Notes under the pieces: generated by a model | Database searches by the model: none | The model's input: only the letters and a program-made list of their open reading frames with translations | Told to the model about the DNA's origin: nothing | From: Planctomycetota bacterium | GTDB taxonomy: Bacteria; Planctomycetota; UBA1135 | NCBI GenBank assembly: GCA_002705055.1 | Contig: PAHY01000021.1 | Coordinates: forward strand, 46,086 to 110,085 | Reading direction: 5' to 3' | Length of the DNA stretch: 64,000 nucleotides | Made by a program: the position numbers and the translations under genes | Shown here: positions 15,529 to 25,978 of the stretch, piece after piece | Numbering within the stretch: the first letter of the stretch is position 1 | Layout of the letters: the number at the start of each line of letters is the position of its first letter

Positions 15529-16385
15529 GCTTCAGCAGGCGCGGGTCGACGACCCTGGCGGAACATTCGCAGCAACCACGCGCCGAGGGCCAGCGCGAAG
15601 ACTGCGAGGAACAGCCGCGTGAAATTCCACGCGGCGAGCACGTAGCTGTTTCCCGTCGGATCGAAGGTGAAACAGAACAGGAGGATCTTGTCGGTGGTGG
15701 AACGAAGCGAACCGTCCGCCGTCTCGGCCAGAGCCAGACGGAAGGTCTGCGCCGGGAAGCGCAGGCCATAGAGGTAACGCGCAACCCGGCCATCCGGGGT
15801 GCACAGCATCAGCGCTGCGGAGTGCAGGTACTGACCGGAATCTTCGTCGTAGGTGTAGCGGAAACCGACGGCATCCGCGACGGCTCGAACGTCTTCGGCC
15901 GAGCCGTTGAGGAATGCCCACTGCTGGGGCGATTCCTGGAGCGGGCTGTAAAAGCCCGCCATGCGATCGCGCACCTGCATGGTGCGCTCGGGGGTCTCGG
16001 CGGGGTCGAGCCCCAGCGTGACGACGCGGTAGTTCTCGCCGAGCGACCAGCCTTCGACCGAGGCCATGACCTGGCCCAGGCCGTCCAGCTGCGAGACGCA
16101 CAGCGAAGGACAGTCGGCGTAGTTGAAGGTGAGGACGACCGGCTGACCGTCGCCCGGGAAGTAGTCGCCAAGCCGCACCTCGGTGCCTTCCGGAGTGCGG
16201 AAGCTGAGGTCGAGCGGGAGCTTCTCCCCCAGCAGCTCGTCGACGCCCACCTGGGTATCGAGCGCAGTCCGGAGCGACTCCGGAAGCGGCTGCGGGGTGG
16301 GGTTGGTCTGCGCCGATGCCATGCCCGCCCCCACCGACAGCCCGAGGGCGGTCAGCAGCGGAAGGGAGCAGCGGCGCAGGAACAT
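15525..16385 (-). CDS. SCO1/SenC-family copper chaperone
   Basis: 286 residues from ATG 16385, which opens a signal peptide (PLLTALGLSVGAGMASAQ). Thioredoxin-fold core with the copper-binding CPSLC (CxxxC) in 'TFNYADCPSLC' and the partner histidine in YLHSAALML. It delivers copper to, or reduces, the CuA site of subunit II. A C-terminal TM segment follows (LFLAVFALALGAWLL), unlike the common N-terminal anchor. It is directly upstream of ctaC with a 4-bp overlap and 4 bp downstream of the small membrane protein gene; placement between alternative complex III and oxidase genes fits assembly of the CuA centre. Confidence 0.92.
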   Translation of the reverse strand: MFLRRCSLPLLTALGLSVGAGMASAQTNPTPQPLPESLRTALDTQVGVDELLGEKLPLDLSFRTPEGTEVRLGDYFPGDGQPVVLTFNYADCPSLCVSQLDGLGQVMASVEGWSLGENYRVVTLGLDPAETPERTMQVRDRMAGFYSPLQESPQQWAFLNGSAEDVRAVADAVGFRYTYDEDSGQYLHSAALMLCTPDGRVARYLYGLRFPAQTFRLALAETADGSLRSTTDKILLFCFTFDPTGNSYVLAAWNFTRLFLAVFALALGAWLLRMFRQGRRPAPAEA

Positions 16386-16389
16386 TGAA

Positions 16390-16659
16390 CTACTTGGCTT
16401 CCTGGTTGCGCACCAGACGGTCCATGGCGCGCTCGACGCCCATGCCGCCTTCTCCGCCGTTCTGGACCTTGGCCTTCTGCTCGGCGATCGAGGCAGCGTA
16501 AGGACGTGCCGCGTTGGCAGCGCGCTCGGCTTCAGCGTCGCGCTCGGCCATACCGAGCAGCGCACCGACTCCGAAGGCCACGACCAGGCAGACGTGCACA
16601 CCGACCAAGGTGATCGTCGCCAGCGGCGCGACCGGGATCTTGTCTTCTTCACATGCCAT
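16390..16659 (-). CDS. small single-TM protein of the complex III-oxidase operon
   Basis: 89 residues: short N-terminus, one TM helix (about 14-36, LATITLVGVHVCLVVAFGVGAL) and a charged Ala/Glu-rich helical tail. A good AGGAG precedes the ATG by 8 bases. It lies 11 bp after actF and 4 bp before sco, so it is co-translated with subunits of both complexes. It may be an accessory subunit of alternative complex III, of the oxidase or of their supercomplex. I recognise no family. Confidence 0.72.
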   Translation of the reverse strand: MACEEDKIPVAPLATITLVGVHVCLVVAFGVGALLGMAERDAEAERAANAARPYAASIAEQKAKVQNGGEGGMGVERAMDRLVRNQEAK

Positions 16660-16670
16660 GGGTCAGTCTC

Positions 16671-17909
16671 CTAGTAGTTGACGTGGGCCACGCAGTCCTG
16701 GAGTTTCGGATCGCCGTAGGCGAGCACCGAGTTCTTGGTCGCCTGGCGCGCGAAGGCCCAGACGAAGAAGCCGAACAGCCCCACCACCAAGCAGACATCC
16801 ATAAACCCAAAGGGGTTGTGATGGGCGTCCATGCTCGGCATCACGATCCAGTACAGATCGATGAAGTGCACGATCAGGATGTACGCCGCCCAGAACGCCA
16901 GCGCGGTCTTGTTGCGCTTGACGTGGCGCGACAGGATGCCGAAGAACGGCACCGCGAAGTTGGTGAGGATCAGAGCGTACGACCAACCTTTCCAGGCCGG
17001 CGTGATGCGGTGCTGGAACCAGCCCGTCTCTTCCGGGATGTTCGCGTACCAGATCAGCATGAACTGGCTGAACGCGATGTAGGCCCAGAAGATGGTGAAG
17101 GCCAGCATGAACTTGCCGAGGTCGTGGTAGTGCTCGGCGTTCACCATGTCCTTCAAGTACCCACGCTTTTGCAGGAAGACGCTGCACAAGACGATCCACG
17201 AGTGGATGGCCAGAACGCAGCCGGCAAAAATGTAGACCCCGAAGATGGTCGAGAACCAGACCGGGTCGGTCGACATCAGCCAGTCGAAGGCGGCGAAGCT
17301 GAGCGTGAGCGCAAAGGCGATGATCGAAGGCGCCGAGATCTTCCGCATCTTGACGGTGTGCGGGTAGCTCGGGTCGCGGTCGGTGTCTTGCGCCAGCGAG
17401 CGCTTCATGAAGAAGCGCGAGATCACCATCCAGACGGCGAAGTAGAACACCATCCGGCCGATGAAGAACGGGGTGTTCAGGAAGGGCGACTTGTGGTTGA
17501 CCAGCTCGGCGTGTTCGCCGTGCGGGTGAATCCAGGGCCACAGCAGTCCGCCGTACTCGTCGACCCCGGTGTGGGTGAAGAGCGGGTACAGGAACGGCAG
17601 CGCCATCACGATCAGGAGCGGCACGGTGTTCATCGCGAATTCGCCGAGGCGACGCACGGTGACCGACCACTTGGCACCTGAGATGTGCTGGATCAGCACG
17701 AAGAACATGCCACCCAGGGTGAGGGTGAACACATAGGCAAAGGCCACCAGGTAGGCCCAGAAGAAGTGGCGCATGCCATCGCCTTCCGAGACCCCGAGGG
17801 CCAGTGCCAGGAGCAGACCGAGGACGCCGACCGACAGCCCGACGCGGGAGACGCGGGCGGCGGTGTCGGTGGCCAGGATCGGCTCGCGAACGACTTCAGG
17901 GGTGTGCAT
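16671..17909 (-). CDS. actF: alternative complex III quinol-oxidising membrane subunit ActF
   Basis: 412 residues, about ten TM helices, NrfD/PsrC-like. Recognisable stretches are 'FSTIFGVYIFAGCVLAIHSW', 'LGKFMLAFTIFWAYIAFSQF' followed by MLIWYANIPEE, and LYWIVMP, all typical of ActF/ActC paralogues. ActF is a quinol-binding subunit of the quinol:cytochrome c oxidoreductase. A GGAG lies upstream of the ATG, 12 bp after the actDE stop. Gene order actDE-actF matches known ACIII operons. Confidence 0.92.
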   Translation of the reverse strand: MHTPEVVREPILATDTAARVSRVGLSVGVLGLLLALALGVSEGDGMRHFFWAYLVAFAYVFTLTLGGMFFVLIQHISGAKWSVTVRRLGEFAMNTVPLLIVMALPFLYPLFTHTGVDEYGGLLWPWIHPHGEHAELVNHKSPFLNTPFFIGRMVFYFAVWMVISRFFMKRSLAQDTDRDPSYPHTVKMRKISAPSIIAFALTLSFAAFDWLMSTDPVWFSTIFGVYIFAGCVLAIHSWIVLCSVFLQKRGYLKDMVNAEHYHDLGKFMLAFTIFWAYIAFSQFMLIWYANIPEETGWFQHRITPAWKGWSYALILTNFAVPFFGILSRHVKRNKTALAFWAAYILIVHFIDLYWIVMPSMDAHHNPFGFMDVCLVVGLFGFFVWAFARQATKNSVLAYGDPKLQDCVAHVNY

Positions 17910-17921
17910 CGTGCTGACTCC

Positions 17922-19436
17922 TTACTGCTTCAGCGACATGATGAAGGCGACGAGCGCTTCCCGTTCCTCGTCGGTAATCGGCGGAATGACCATCAGACCC
18001 GGCGTGTAGCCTTCGACGATCTTCGCGTTGGGATTGGTGATCGACTCGTTCAGGTAAGCCTCGTCCGCGATTGCGGTGGTGCCGTCGGTGAACTTGCGCT
18101 CACTGCCGGCGAGGCCCAGGAACGAACCGCTGACCAGCTTGGTGCCGTCCAGCGAGTGGCAGGCGATGCAGGTCTTCGAGGTGTAGAGCTCGCGGCCCTT
18201 GGCGACGAGCGGATCGCTGTCGACCGGGCCGGCGTCTTCGACTGCAGGAGCAGCGCCCCACAGCTGTTGGGCGCCGGCTTCTTCGATGCCCTGCAGCGCC
18301 TCGAGGTAGGCGACGATGGCCCAGCGATCCTCGGTGGTGATCGCAGCCTTGTAGCCAGGCATGTTGCGAATGCCATCGGAGATGGACTCGAACTGCTGCC
18401 CCTTGGGCTGCGCGGCGATGTAGGCCTGGTGCAGGTTCGACGGCGGGATCCAGCCGGCGGTCTGCAGCGAAAGCGCGCGCTTGTGGACCGTGCCGTTGCC
18501 GCTGCCGTCGTAACCGTGGCAGGCGGCGCAGTTGATCATGAAGCGCTCACGGCCACGTTCGAGCAGCTCGCGGGTGACCGGCATCGGGATCTCGGTGAGG
18601 TACTCCCCATCGACCTTGCCGGTGTAGTAGCCCGGATCTTCGAGGACGAGGTGATCGTCCTCCATGGCGAAGGTGCCGGCTAGCTGCGGCCGCGCGGCGC
18701 GACCGTCTTCAAACAGCGGGCTCGGGTTCTGCGCCTTGTACTTCTCCTGGAAGTCCATGTCCGGAACCAGGTGAATCCGCGGCTGATCCTGCGTGCTGAA
18801 GCGCGCGTAGGCGATGATCATCAGCGGGATGATCAGGCCGGTGCCGGCGATCATGAGCGCATGGCGGAACCAGGTCGGCGGCGCGGCCGATTCGTCCGGA
18901 TCCTCGACGGCTTCAATCGCGTGCGCGCCGGTCTCCTTGAGCAGCGACTCGGCCGAGGCTGCGTTGAAGATCGGGTCGGCGGTTTCGATCGCGATGAAGA
19001 AGCGGTCGTCGGTCGCGCGCGCAAAGCGCTCGACCCGAGCGAGCGGACTGAACCACCGGGGCAGGTTGTTCATGATCCACATCGTGAAGAAGGTGGTCAG
19101 CGCCGAGAACAGGATGGTCAGTTCGAAAATGACCGGAATGTTCGCCGGCAGCGACCACTGCGGCTTACCCGAGGTGAGGAACGGGTAGTCCACCGCGTTC
19201 ATCCACCACTGCATCAGCAGACCGAGCGAAGCACCGGTCAGACCTGCGCACAGGGTGAACCAGGGCAGGCGGGTTTGCTTGACTCCCATCGCGTCGTCCA
19301 GACCGTGGACGGGCATCGGGGTGTAGCAGTCCCACTTGGTGTAACCCGCGTCGCGGACCTTGGCGGCCGCCGAGAGAATCTCGTCGACGGTCTCGTACTC
19401 GGCCAGGACACCGAACTGTTTCTTGGAATCACTCAT
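17922..19436 (-). CDS. actDE: fused ActD-ActE: DUF3341 protein plus two cytochrome c domains
   Basis: 504 residues. Residues 1-180 are ActD (DUF3341): 'FGVLAEYETVDEILSAAAKV', 'YTPMPVHGLDDAMG', then two TM helices (about 58-78 and 103-123). A third TM helix (192-211) begins the ActE part, with a haem motif CAACH at 303-307 and 'DGIRNMPGYKAAITTEDRW' carrying the distal Met. A second domain has CIACH at 423-427. In described ACIII operons ActD and ActE are separate proteins and ActE is monohaem, so this is a fusion plus one extra haem domain. The domain after residue 410 parallels the subunit II cytochrome domain. A perfect AGGAGG overlaps the actC stop (TAGGAGG). Confidence 0.9.
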   Translation of the reverse strand: MSDSKKQFGVLAEYETVDEILSAAAKVRDAGYTKWDCYTPMPVHGLDDAMGVKQTRLPWFTLCAGLTGASLGLLMQWWMNAVDYPFLTSGKPQWSLPANIPVIFELTILFSALTTFFTMWIMNNLPRWFSPLARVERFARATDDRFFIAIETADPIFNAASAESLLKETGAHAIEAVEDPDESAAPPTWFRHALMIAGTGLIIPLMIIAYARFSTQDQPRIHLVPDMDFQEKYKAQNPSPLFEDGRAARPQLAGTFAMEDDHLVLEDPGYYTGKVDGEYLTEIPMPVTRELLERGRERFMINCAACHGYDGSGNGTVHKRALSLQTAGWIPPSNLHQAYIAAQPKGQQFESISDGIRNMPGYKAAITTEDRWAIVAYLEALQGIEEAGAQQLWGAAPAVEDAGPVDSDPLVAKGRELYTSKTCIACHSLDGTKLVSGSFLGLAGSERKFTDGTTAIADEAYLNESITNPNAKIVEGYTPGLMVIPPITDEEREALVAFIMSLKQ

Positions 19437-19448
19437 CTCCCGAACCTC

Positions 19449-20829
<1,381 letters not shown>

Positions 20830-20837
<8 letters not shown>

Positions 20838-23800
20838 GGTGCTCCTCCTCGGCGTGGCCGTGACCATCATCACCGTGGCCGTCGTGGCCACCGTGCGCCG
20901 CGTGTGCGGGGGCGAGGTCCGGGTGCGGGTTGCGGATCGCGGCCAGGTAGGCGGTCCGCGGCTTGTTGTTGAGCTCGGCGAGCATCGCGTAGGCGCGATC
21001 GTTCTCGTGCTTCTTGCGCACCACCGAGTTCTGATCGTTCAGGTCGCCGAAGTGGATCGCGTCCGAGGGGCAGACCTGCTGGCAGGCAGTGACGACGTCG
21101 CCATCCTGCATGCGCTCCCCGGCGATGTTGCGCTCGATGCGGGCCGTGGAGATGCGCTGGATGCAGTACGAGCACTTCTCCATGACGCCGCGCACGCGCA
21201 CGGTCACGTCGGGGTTCATCGACAGCTTGCGGACTTCCGCGCTGTCATCCTTCAGGTCCTTGTTCCAGTTCAGGAAGTTGAAGCGGCGAACCTTGTAGGG
21301 ACAGTTGTTGCTGCAGTAGCGGGTGCCGATGCAGCGGTTGTACACCATGTCGTTGGTGCCTTCGCTGCTGTGGACCGTGGCGGCCACCGGGCAGACCTGC
21401 TCGCACGGCGCGTTCTCGCAGTGCTGGCAGCCCACCGGCTGCTGCTGGACTTCCGGGTTCTCGGTGTCGCCGGTGAAGTAGCGGTCCATCCGGATCCACG
21501 CCATCTCACGACCCATGAAGACCTGATCCTTGCCGACGATCGGAATGTTGTTTTCCGACTGACAGGCAATCGTGCAGGCCGAGCAACCGGTGCAGGTGCT
21601 GAGGTCGATCGACATGCCCCAGCGGTAGCCCTCGTACACGTGCTCCTTCCACAGCGACTTGAGCGGCGGATGGTGAACACGGTGCTGGGCGAAGTCCGGA
21701 TGCTCGCGCCACTCTTCCAGAGTGCCGCCCCGGACCAGATCCCCGAGGCGATCGGCGCGGCCGGACAGGCCAATCGCGTCGATGCTGTGGTGATCCTGGG
21801 TCGAGACCAGCTGGTAGCGACCCTTCTTGCCTCCCATCGTCAGCGCGCCGAAGGCCATCGCCGTCGAGCTGCGCAGGGAGTAGGTGTTGAAACCGACCGG
21901 GTCGATGCCGTCGGCGGGCAGGCCGGCGACGTGACCGCACTCGGTGCGGCCGTAACCCAGCGGCATGCCCACGGTGCCCGTGGCCTGACCCGGCATGACG
22001 TAGACCGCCATCGAGAGGCTGCGCCCGTCGAGCTGGAACTCGACCAGGTCGTGGTCCTTGACGCCCAGCGCCTCGGCGGTGCCGGGGCCGATGATCGCCG
22101 CGTTATCCCAAGTGAGCTTGGTCATCGGGTCGGGCAGTTCCTGCAGCCAACCCAGGTTTGCGTAGCGACCGTCGTAGAGGGTCGAATCGATGCGGAAGAC
22201 CGCTTCGAGCGGGTCGCCCTTCTGCCAGGCGGCGGCTTGCAGCGAATCGAAGCTCGGGGCAGGAGCGATCACCGCCGTCTCGCTGGACTTCGGGAAGGAG
22301 GTGCCCGGCTGGAAGCCGCGCTGCACCGCCTTGCGCCAGCTCAGTTCGTCCGGGCCGTAGAGGGCGCCGAACTGCTGCTGGATCCAGGACTGGGCGTCGA
22401 TCTCGCCGCGGCCGATCAGCATGCCCAGGAAAGCGTAGGCATCCTTGCCGCCGTACAGCGGCGCGATCAGCGGCTGAGCGAGGGTGTGGGTGCCATCCCA
22501 GGAGAGGGCGTCGCCCCAGCTCTCGAGCCAGTGGGCCGCGTTGAGGTGCCAGTCGGAAACGACCGCGGTCTCGTTGCGGTAGAGGCCAAAGTGGATCTTG
22601 TGAGCGACCTTGGCGTAGGCCTCGGCGAAGGCCAGATCGGCCGGCGCATCGAAGACCGGGTTGGTGTCGAGGCAGACCAGCGTGTCGACCTCGCCGGCGT
22701 TCATCGCGGCCACCAGGGCAGCGGCGTCAGCCGGGTTGGCAGCGGCAGCACTGCTGAGGTGGTACTCCACCGTGCGGCCACGGTTGCCGAGCGCAGCGTT
22801 GAGGCCGGCGACGGCCGCGTGGACGGCTGCGGGCTGCGTGGGGCCGGCGGCCACCAGGCAGGAACCACGGTGCGCGGCCAGGTCTCCGGCGACGGCCTGG
22901 ATGAACTTGCGGGTCGATTCCTCAGCGAAGATCCCGCCCGTTGGAGCTTGGCGCGGGGCACTTCCCTCACCAATGCCGTGCGCATCGGCGAGCTCCTTCA
23001 TGACCGCGAGCAGCACACCCGCGACCTGAGCGCCGCGCACCGGCAGGCGGTGATCCGCCGCCGCACCCGTGAGAGTGAACGAGGGCTCGACCGCGTAGAG
23101 ACGGTTCATCGTCCGGTCCTCCGGGCGACGGCGCGTGCCGAAGTCCTTGGAGTGGCGGATGTGATCCGGGTGCACGCCCAGCAGATCCTCGTCGAGAGCG
23201 AGCACGATGTCCGCGTTCGCCAGCGAGTAGATCGGGCGGATGTTCTCGCCGCCGAACACCGAAGCCAGCCCCTGCTGCTCTTCGATGCGGCTCCAGGCCT
23301 CCCATTCAACGAAGCGGGCCTGCGGGTAGGTCTCGTTGAAGCGAGCCTTCAGCGCCGCGAAGGCCGGCGAGGAGTTGGACGGGGCCAGCACCGCGAGCCC
23401 GGCGCCGTTGCCGCGCTGGTTGGTGATGTGCTCGGCCACGAAGGTGGCGAACTCTTCCCAGCTCGCATCCTGCTCGGCACCGTCGACCATCTTGGCGGGG
23501 CCTTGGCTGCGATCCGGGTCGCACAGCTCGAGGGTGGCCGCCTGCGCGTAAACGCTGGTGGCACCGCGGCTCGAGGCGTGGTTGGCGTTGCCCTCGACCT
23601 TGGTCGGACGGCCGTCATAGCTGGTGACGACCAGCGGCTGGGCGACACCGCCGAGCTGCATCATCGAGGCGTAGTGCCGCGGCGCGCCGGGGACCCAGTC
23701 CTCGGGGCGGTCGACCATCGGGGTGATGTGCTCTTTCTGCCAGCGGCAGCTCGAAGCACTTCCCAAGGCCAGCGAAGCACCCATCAGCTGCAGGAAGCGA

Positions 23801-23943
23801 CGACGCGAAGGCTCGGTCCACTCCTGCTCGGGGCCGGCCGGAAACTCGTTCTCGACCAGCTGCTGAAATTCGGGAGTCTGCTCCAGCTCGTTCAAGCTGC
23901 GCCAGTACTTCCGGGTGGAGTCGGATCGTTCTAGCGATGACAT
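20830..23943 (-). CDS. actB: alternative complex III iron-sulfur subunit ActB
   Basis: 1037 residues from ATG 23943 (AGGA upstream; a TTG three codons earlier is possible). Residues near 50 hold a twin-arginine signal ([16 protein letters not shown]), so the protein is exported folded. The first ~730 residues are a molybdopterin-oxidoreductase-like domain, which in characterised ActB lacks the cofactor. The C-terminal third is ferredoxin-like with [41 protein letters not shown] and CQQVCP, enough for three [4Fe-4S] and one [3Fe-4S]/[4Fe-4S] cluster. The C-terminus is His-rich ([18 protein letters not shown]). It overlaps actA by 13 bp. Confidence 0.95.
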
Positions 23944-24608
23944 GTCGAGCAATCCTGCTTGGGATGAACGTTGTACTTCTCCATCAGCTCGCGGCCGACT
24001 TCTTCGCGGCTACGGCCGCCCTCCGGAACCCAACCCAGGTTGGTGATCTCTTCGACCGGACGCAGACGCGGCGCCGGATCGCGGTGGCAGTCAAGGCACC
24101 AGCCCATCGACAGCGGCTCGACCTGGCGGACGACTTCCATCTGGTCCACGCGGCCGTGGCACTCGACGCAGCTCACGCCCTTGTTGACGTGCGCGGCGTG
24201 GTTGAAGTACGCGTAGTCGGCGAGGTCGTGGACGCGCACCCATTCGAGCGGCTCGCCCCCGCGCGCGGCTTCGCGCAGCGGTTCGAGAGCCTCGCTGTCG
24301 AGGTGGATACGACCTTTGCCGATCTCGCCGTCACCGTGACAGTTCAGGCAAGTGGCGATCGGAGGGATGGCGGCGTGCGCAGCCTTGTCGACCGTGTTGT
24401 GGCAGTACCGGCAATCGATTCCGAGTTCGCCCGCGTGCACGGCGTGGCTGAACGGAACGGGCTGCGTCGGTTCGTAACCCACGGCGAGCGTCTTGGGCGA
24501 CGCGCCGTAGTAGAACAGCAACACCAGGTAGACGGGCGCGCCCAGCGCGGTCAGCCCCAGCAGGGGGCGGAGCGCGTCGGTCCAGCGCGGAAACTGGTAG
24601 AGGCTCAT
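23931..24608 (-). CDS. actA: alternative complex III pentahaem cytochrome c ActA
   Basis: 225 residues from ATG 24608, selected because it puts the single TM anchor ([20 protein letters not shown]) near residue 15 as in other ActA proteins; an upstream ATG at 24662 would add 18 residues without a better ribosome site. Five CxxCH motifs are visible: CRYCH, CLNCH, CVECH, CLDCH and CSTCH, with extra histidines (SHAVHAG, NHAAH) as distal ligands. It is the periplasmic electron exit subunit of quinol:cytochrome c oxidoreductase. First gene of the operon. Confidence 0.94.
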   Translation of the reverse strand: MSLYQFPRWTDALRPLLGLTALGAPVYLVLLFYYGASPKTLAVGYEPTQPVPFSHAVHAGELGIDCRYCHNTVDKAAHAAIPPIATCLNCHGDGEIGKGRIHLDSEALEPLREAARGGEPLEWVRVHDLADYAYFNHAAHVNKGVSCVECHGRVDQMEVVRQVEPLSMGWCLDCHRDPAPRLRPVEEITNLGWVPEGGRSREEVGRELMEKYNVHPKQDCSTCHR

Positions 24609-24813
24609 CGTCTTCGTCAGGACGGACCCCGTGCCACGATCCCGGATGGGAGACGAGGCCATGGGGGGGCAGATGGTCTAGACCGAGTTTTGCCTCCCAC
24701 GAGAACGCGGACGACTCGACTCAATCGCGCGATAGTGTAACGACGCCCATGACACAGGGAGCTTGGAGCGGCGGAAAAACCGCCCAATCGCGGTGGAATT
24801 ACAAGCGCCCGCG
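24609..24813 (-). promoter_or_regulatory. upstream region of the actA-led respiratory operon
   Basis: 205 bp between the second E1alpha stop and actA. On the minus strand a small hairpin GGCGG-TTTTT-CCGCC (24770-24784) lies shortly after the E1alpha stop and may weaken read-through. Further on, TTACACTAT near 24735 contains a -10-like TACACT, but no convincing -35 at 17 bp. No gene is visible. The operon promoter should be here if the operon is not read through from lipA. Confidence 0.35.
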
Positions 24814-25974
24814 CTACAGCGGGAACTTGCCTTCGACGGCGTCGGCTTCGCCCTTCTCGGCGACGATCCGCAGCGCCTCGACGACCTGACGGCGGAGGTG
24901 CTTGGGCGGCTCGGCGTAGACGTCCTCGACCAGCGACTCAAGCGCCGGCGGGCCCACCGATTCGGCATGGTTCACCGCCTCGGCAACTTCCTCGACCAGC
25001 TCCTCTCTCCAGGACGCGCACCCGTGCTGCTCGTACAGGCCCTGGGCCTTCAGATAGGCCTCGAGTCGGGGCAGCGGATCGCGCGATTCCCAGTGCGCGA
25101 CCTCGGCATCGTCGCGGTAGCGGGTGGGATCGTCGGAGCTGCTGTGCCCCCCCATCCGGTAGGTGCGGAGGTTAAGCAGGGTGGGCCCTTCGCCGGCGCG
25201 GGCGCGAGCCGTTGCACGAGCAACTGCCTGATAGCAGGCCAGCGCGTCGTTGCCGTCGACGTCGATGCCCGGCATGCCGTAGGCCTTGGCCTTGGTGCCA
25301 TAGGACGCGGCCGCGGTCTGCTTGGCGCTGGGGACCGAGATCGCCCAGCCGTTATCGATCACAACAAACACGACTGGAGACTTGTAAACGGCCGCCATAT
25401 TCATCGCGCAATGGAAGCCGTTCGAGCTGGTCGCCCCATCGCCCGAGTAGGCCGCGCAGACGTGCGGCTCGCCCCGGCGCTTCATGGCCATCGCCGCCCC
25501 GACCGCGTGCGGCAGCTGGGTGCCGAGCACACTGGACCAGGACGGGAAGTTGACCTCGGCGCACTGAAAGTGGTTCGGCATCTGCCGCCCCTTCGCGGTG
25601 TCCTCGGCGTTGCCGAACATGTGGGCGATGTACTCGCGCAGCGGCATGCCCCGCTGCACGGCGATGCCGCCCTCGCGGAGCGCGGACCAGATCCAATCCT
25701 CGGTTTCGAAGACCGCCCCGCTGCCGTGGATCGCAGCCTCCTGGCCCGTCGCCAGCCCGACAAAGGCGACCCGCCCCTGTCGTTGCAGCTTCAACATCCG
25801 CTCGTCGAGCACGCGCGTGGTGAGCATCGCGCGGTAAATCTCGAGCAGCTTCGCCTCGGTGGGCAGGAACTCGGAGTCGACCCCGTCGAGCAAACCCGAA
25901 CCATCTTCCTGCAGCACGCGGTGCAGCGGGAAGGTGCCCGGGTCGGCGCGGCGGATGGTCGAAGCCTTGCCCAT
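24814..25974 (-). CDS. 2-oxoacid dehydrogenase E1 component, alpha subunit (second copy)
   Basis: 386 residues. TPP-binding motif is GDGATSSNGFHCAMN followed by VVFVVIDNGWAIS (GDG-x(n)-NN type); phosphorylation-loop-like 'RMGGHSSSDDPTRYRDDAEV' is conserved in E1alpha. The protein begins with a 40-residue extension (ADPGTFPLHRVLQEDG) and the substrate-side LREGGIAVQRGMP differs from the paralogue at 28633-29748. It starts 4 bp after the E2 stop, so it belongs to the same operon. It may give the complex a different 2-oxoacid (branched-chain versus pyruvate) specificity, needing to share the single E1beta; this is inference. Confidence 0.92.
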   Translation of the reverse strand: MGKASTIRRADPGTFPLHRVLQEDGSGLLDGVDSEFLPTEAKLLEIYRAMLTTRVLDERMLKLQRQGRVAFVGLATGQEAAIHGSGAVFETEDWIWSALREGGIAVQRGMPLREYIAHMFGNAEDTAKGRQMPNHFQCAEVNFPSWSSVLGTQLPHAVGAAMAMKRRGEPHVCAAYSGDGATSSNGFHCAMNMAAVYKSPVVFVVIDNGWAISVPSAKQTAAASYGTKAKAYGMPGIDVDGNDALACYQAVARATARARAGEGPTLLNLRTYRMGGHSSSDDPTRYRDDAEVAHWESRDPLPRLEAYLKAQGLYEQHGCASWREELVEEVAEAVNHAESVGPPALESLVEDVYAEPPKHLRRQVVEALRIVAEKGEADAVEGKFPL

Positions 25975-25978
25975 GGCC

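Noticed and set aside
24609..24813. Strong promoter for the respiratory operon
   Set aside because: Only a TACACT-like hexamer without a matching -35 is visible, so I list it as a region and not as a promoter.
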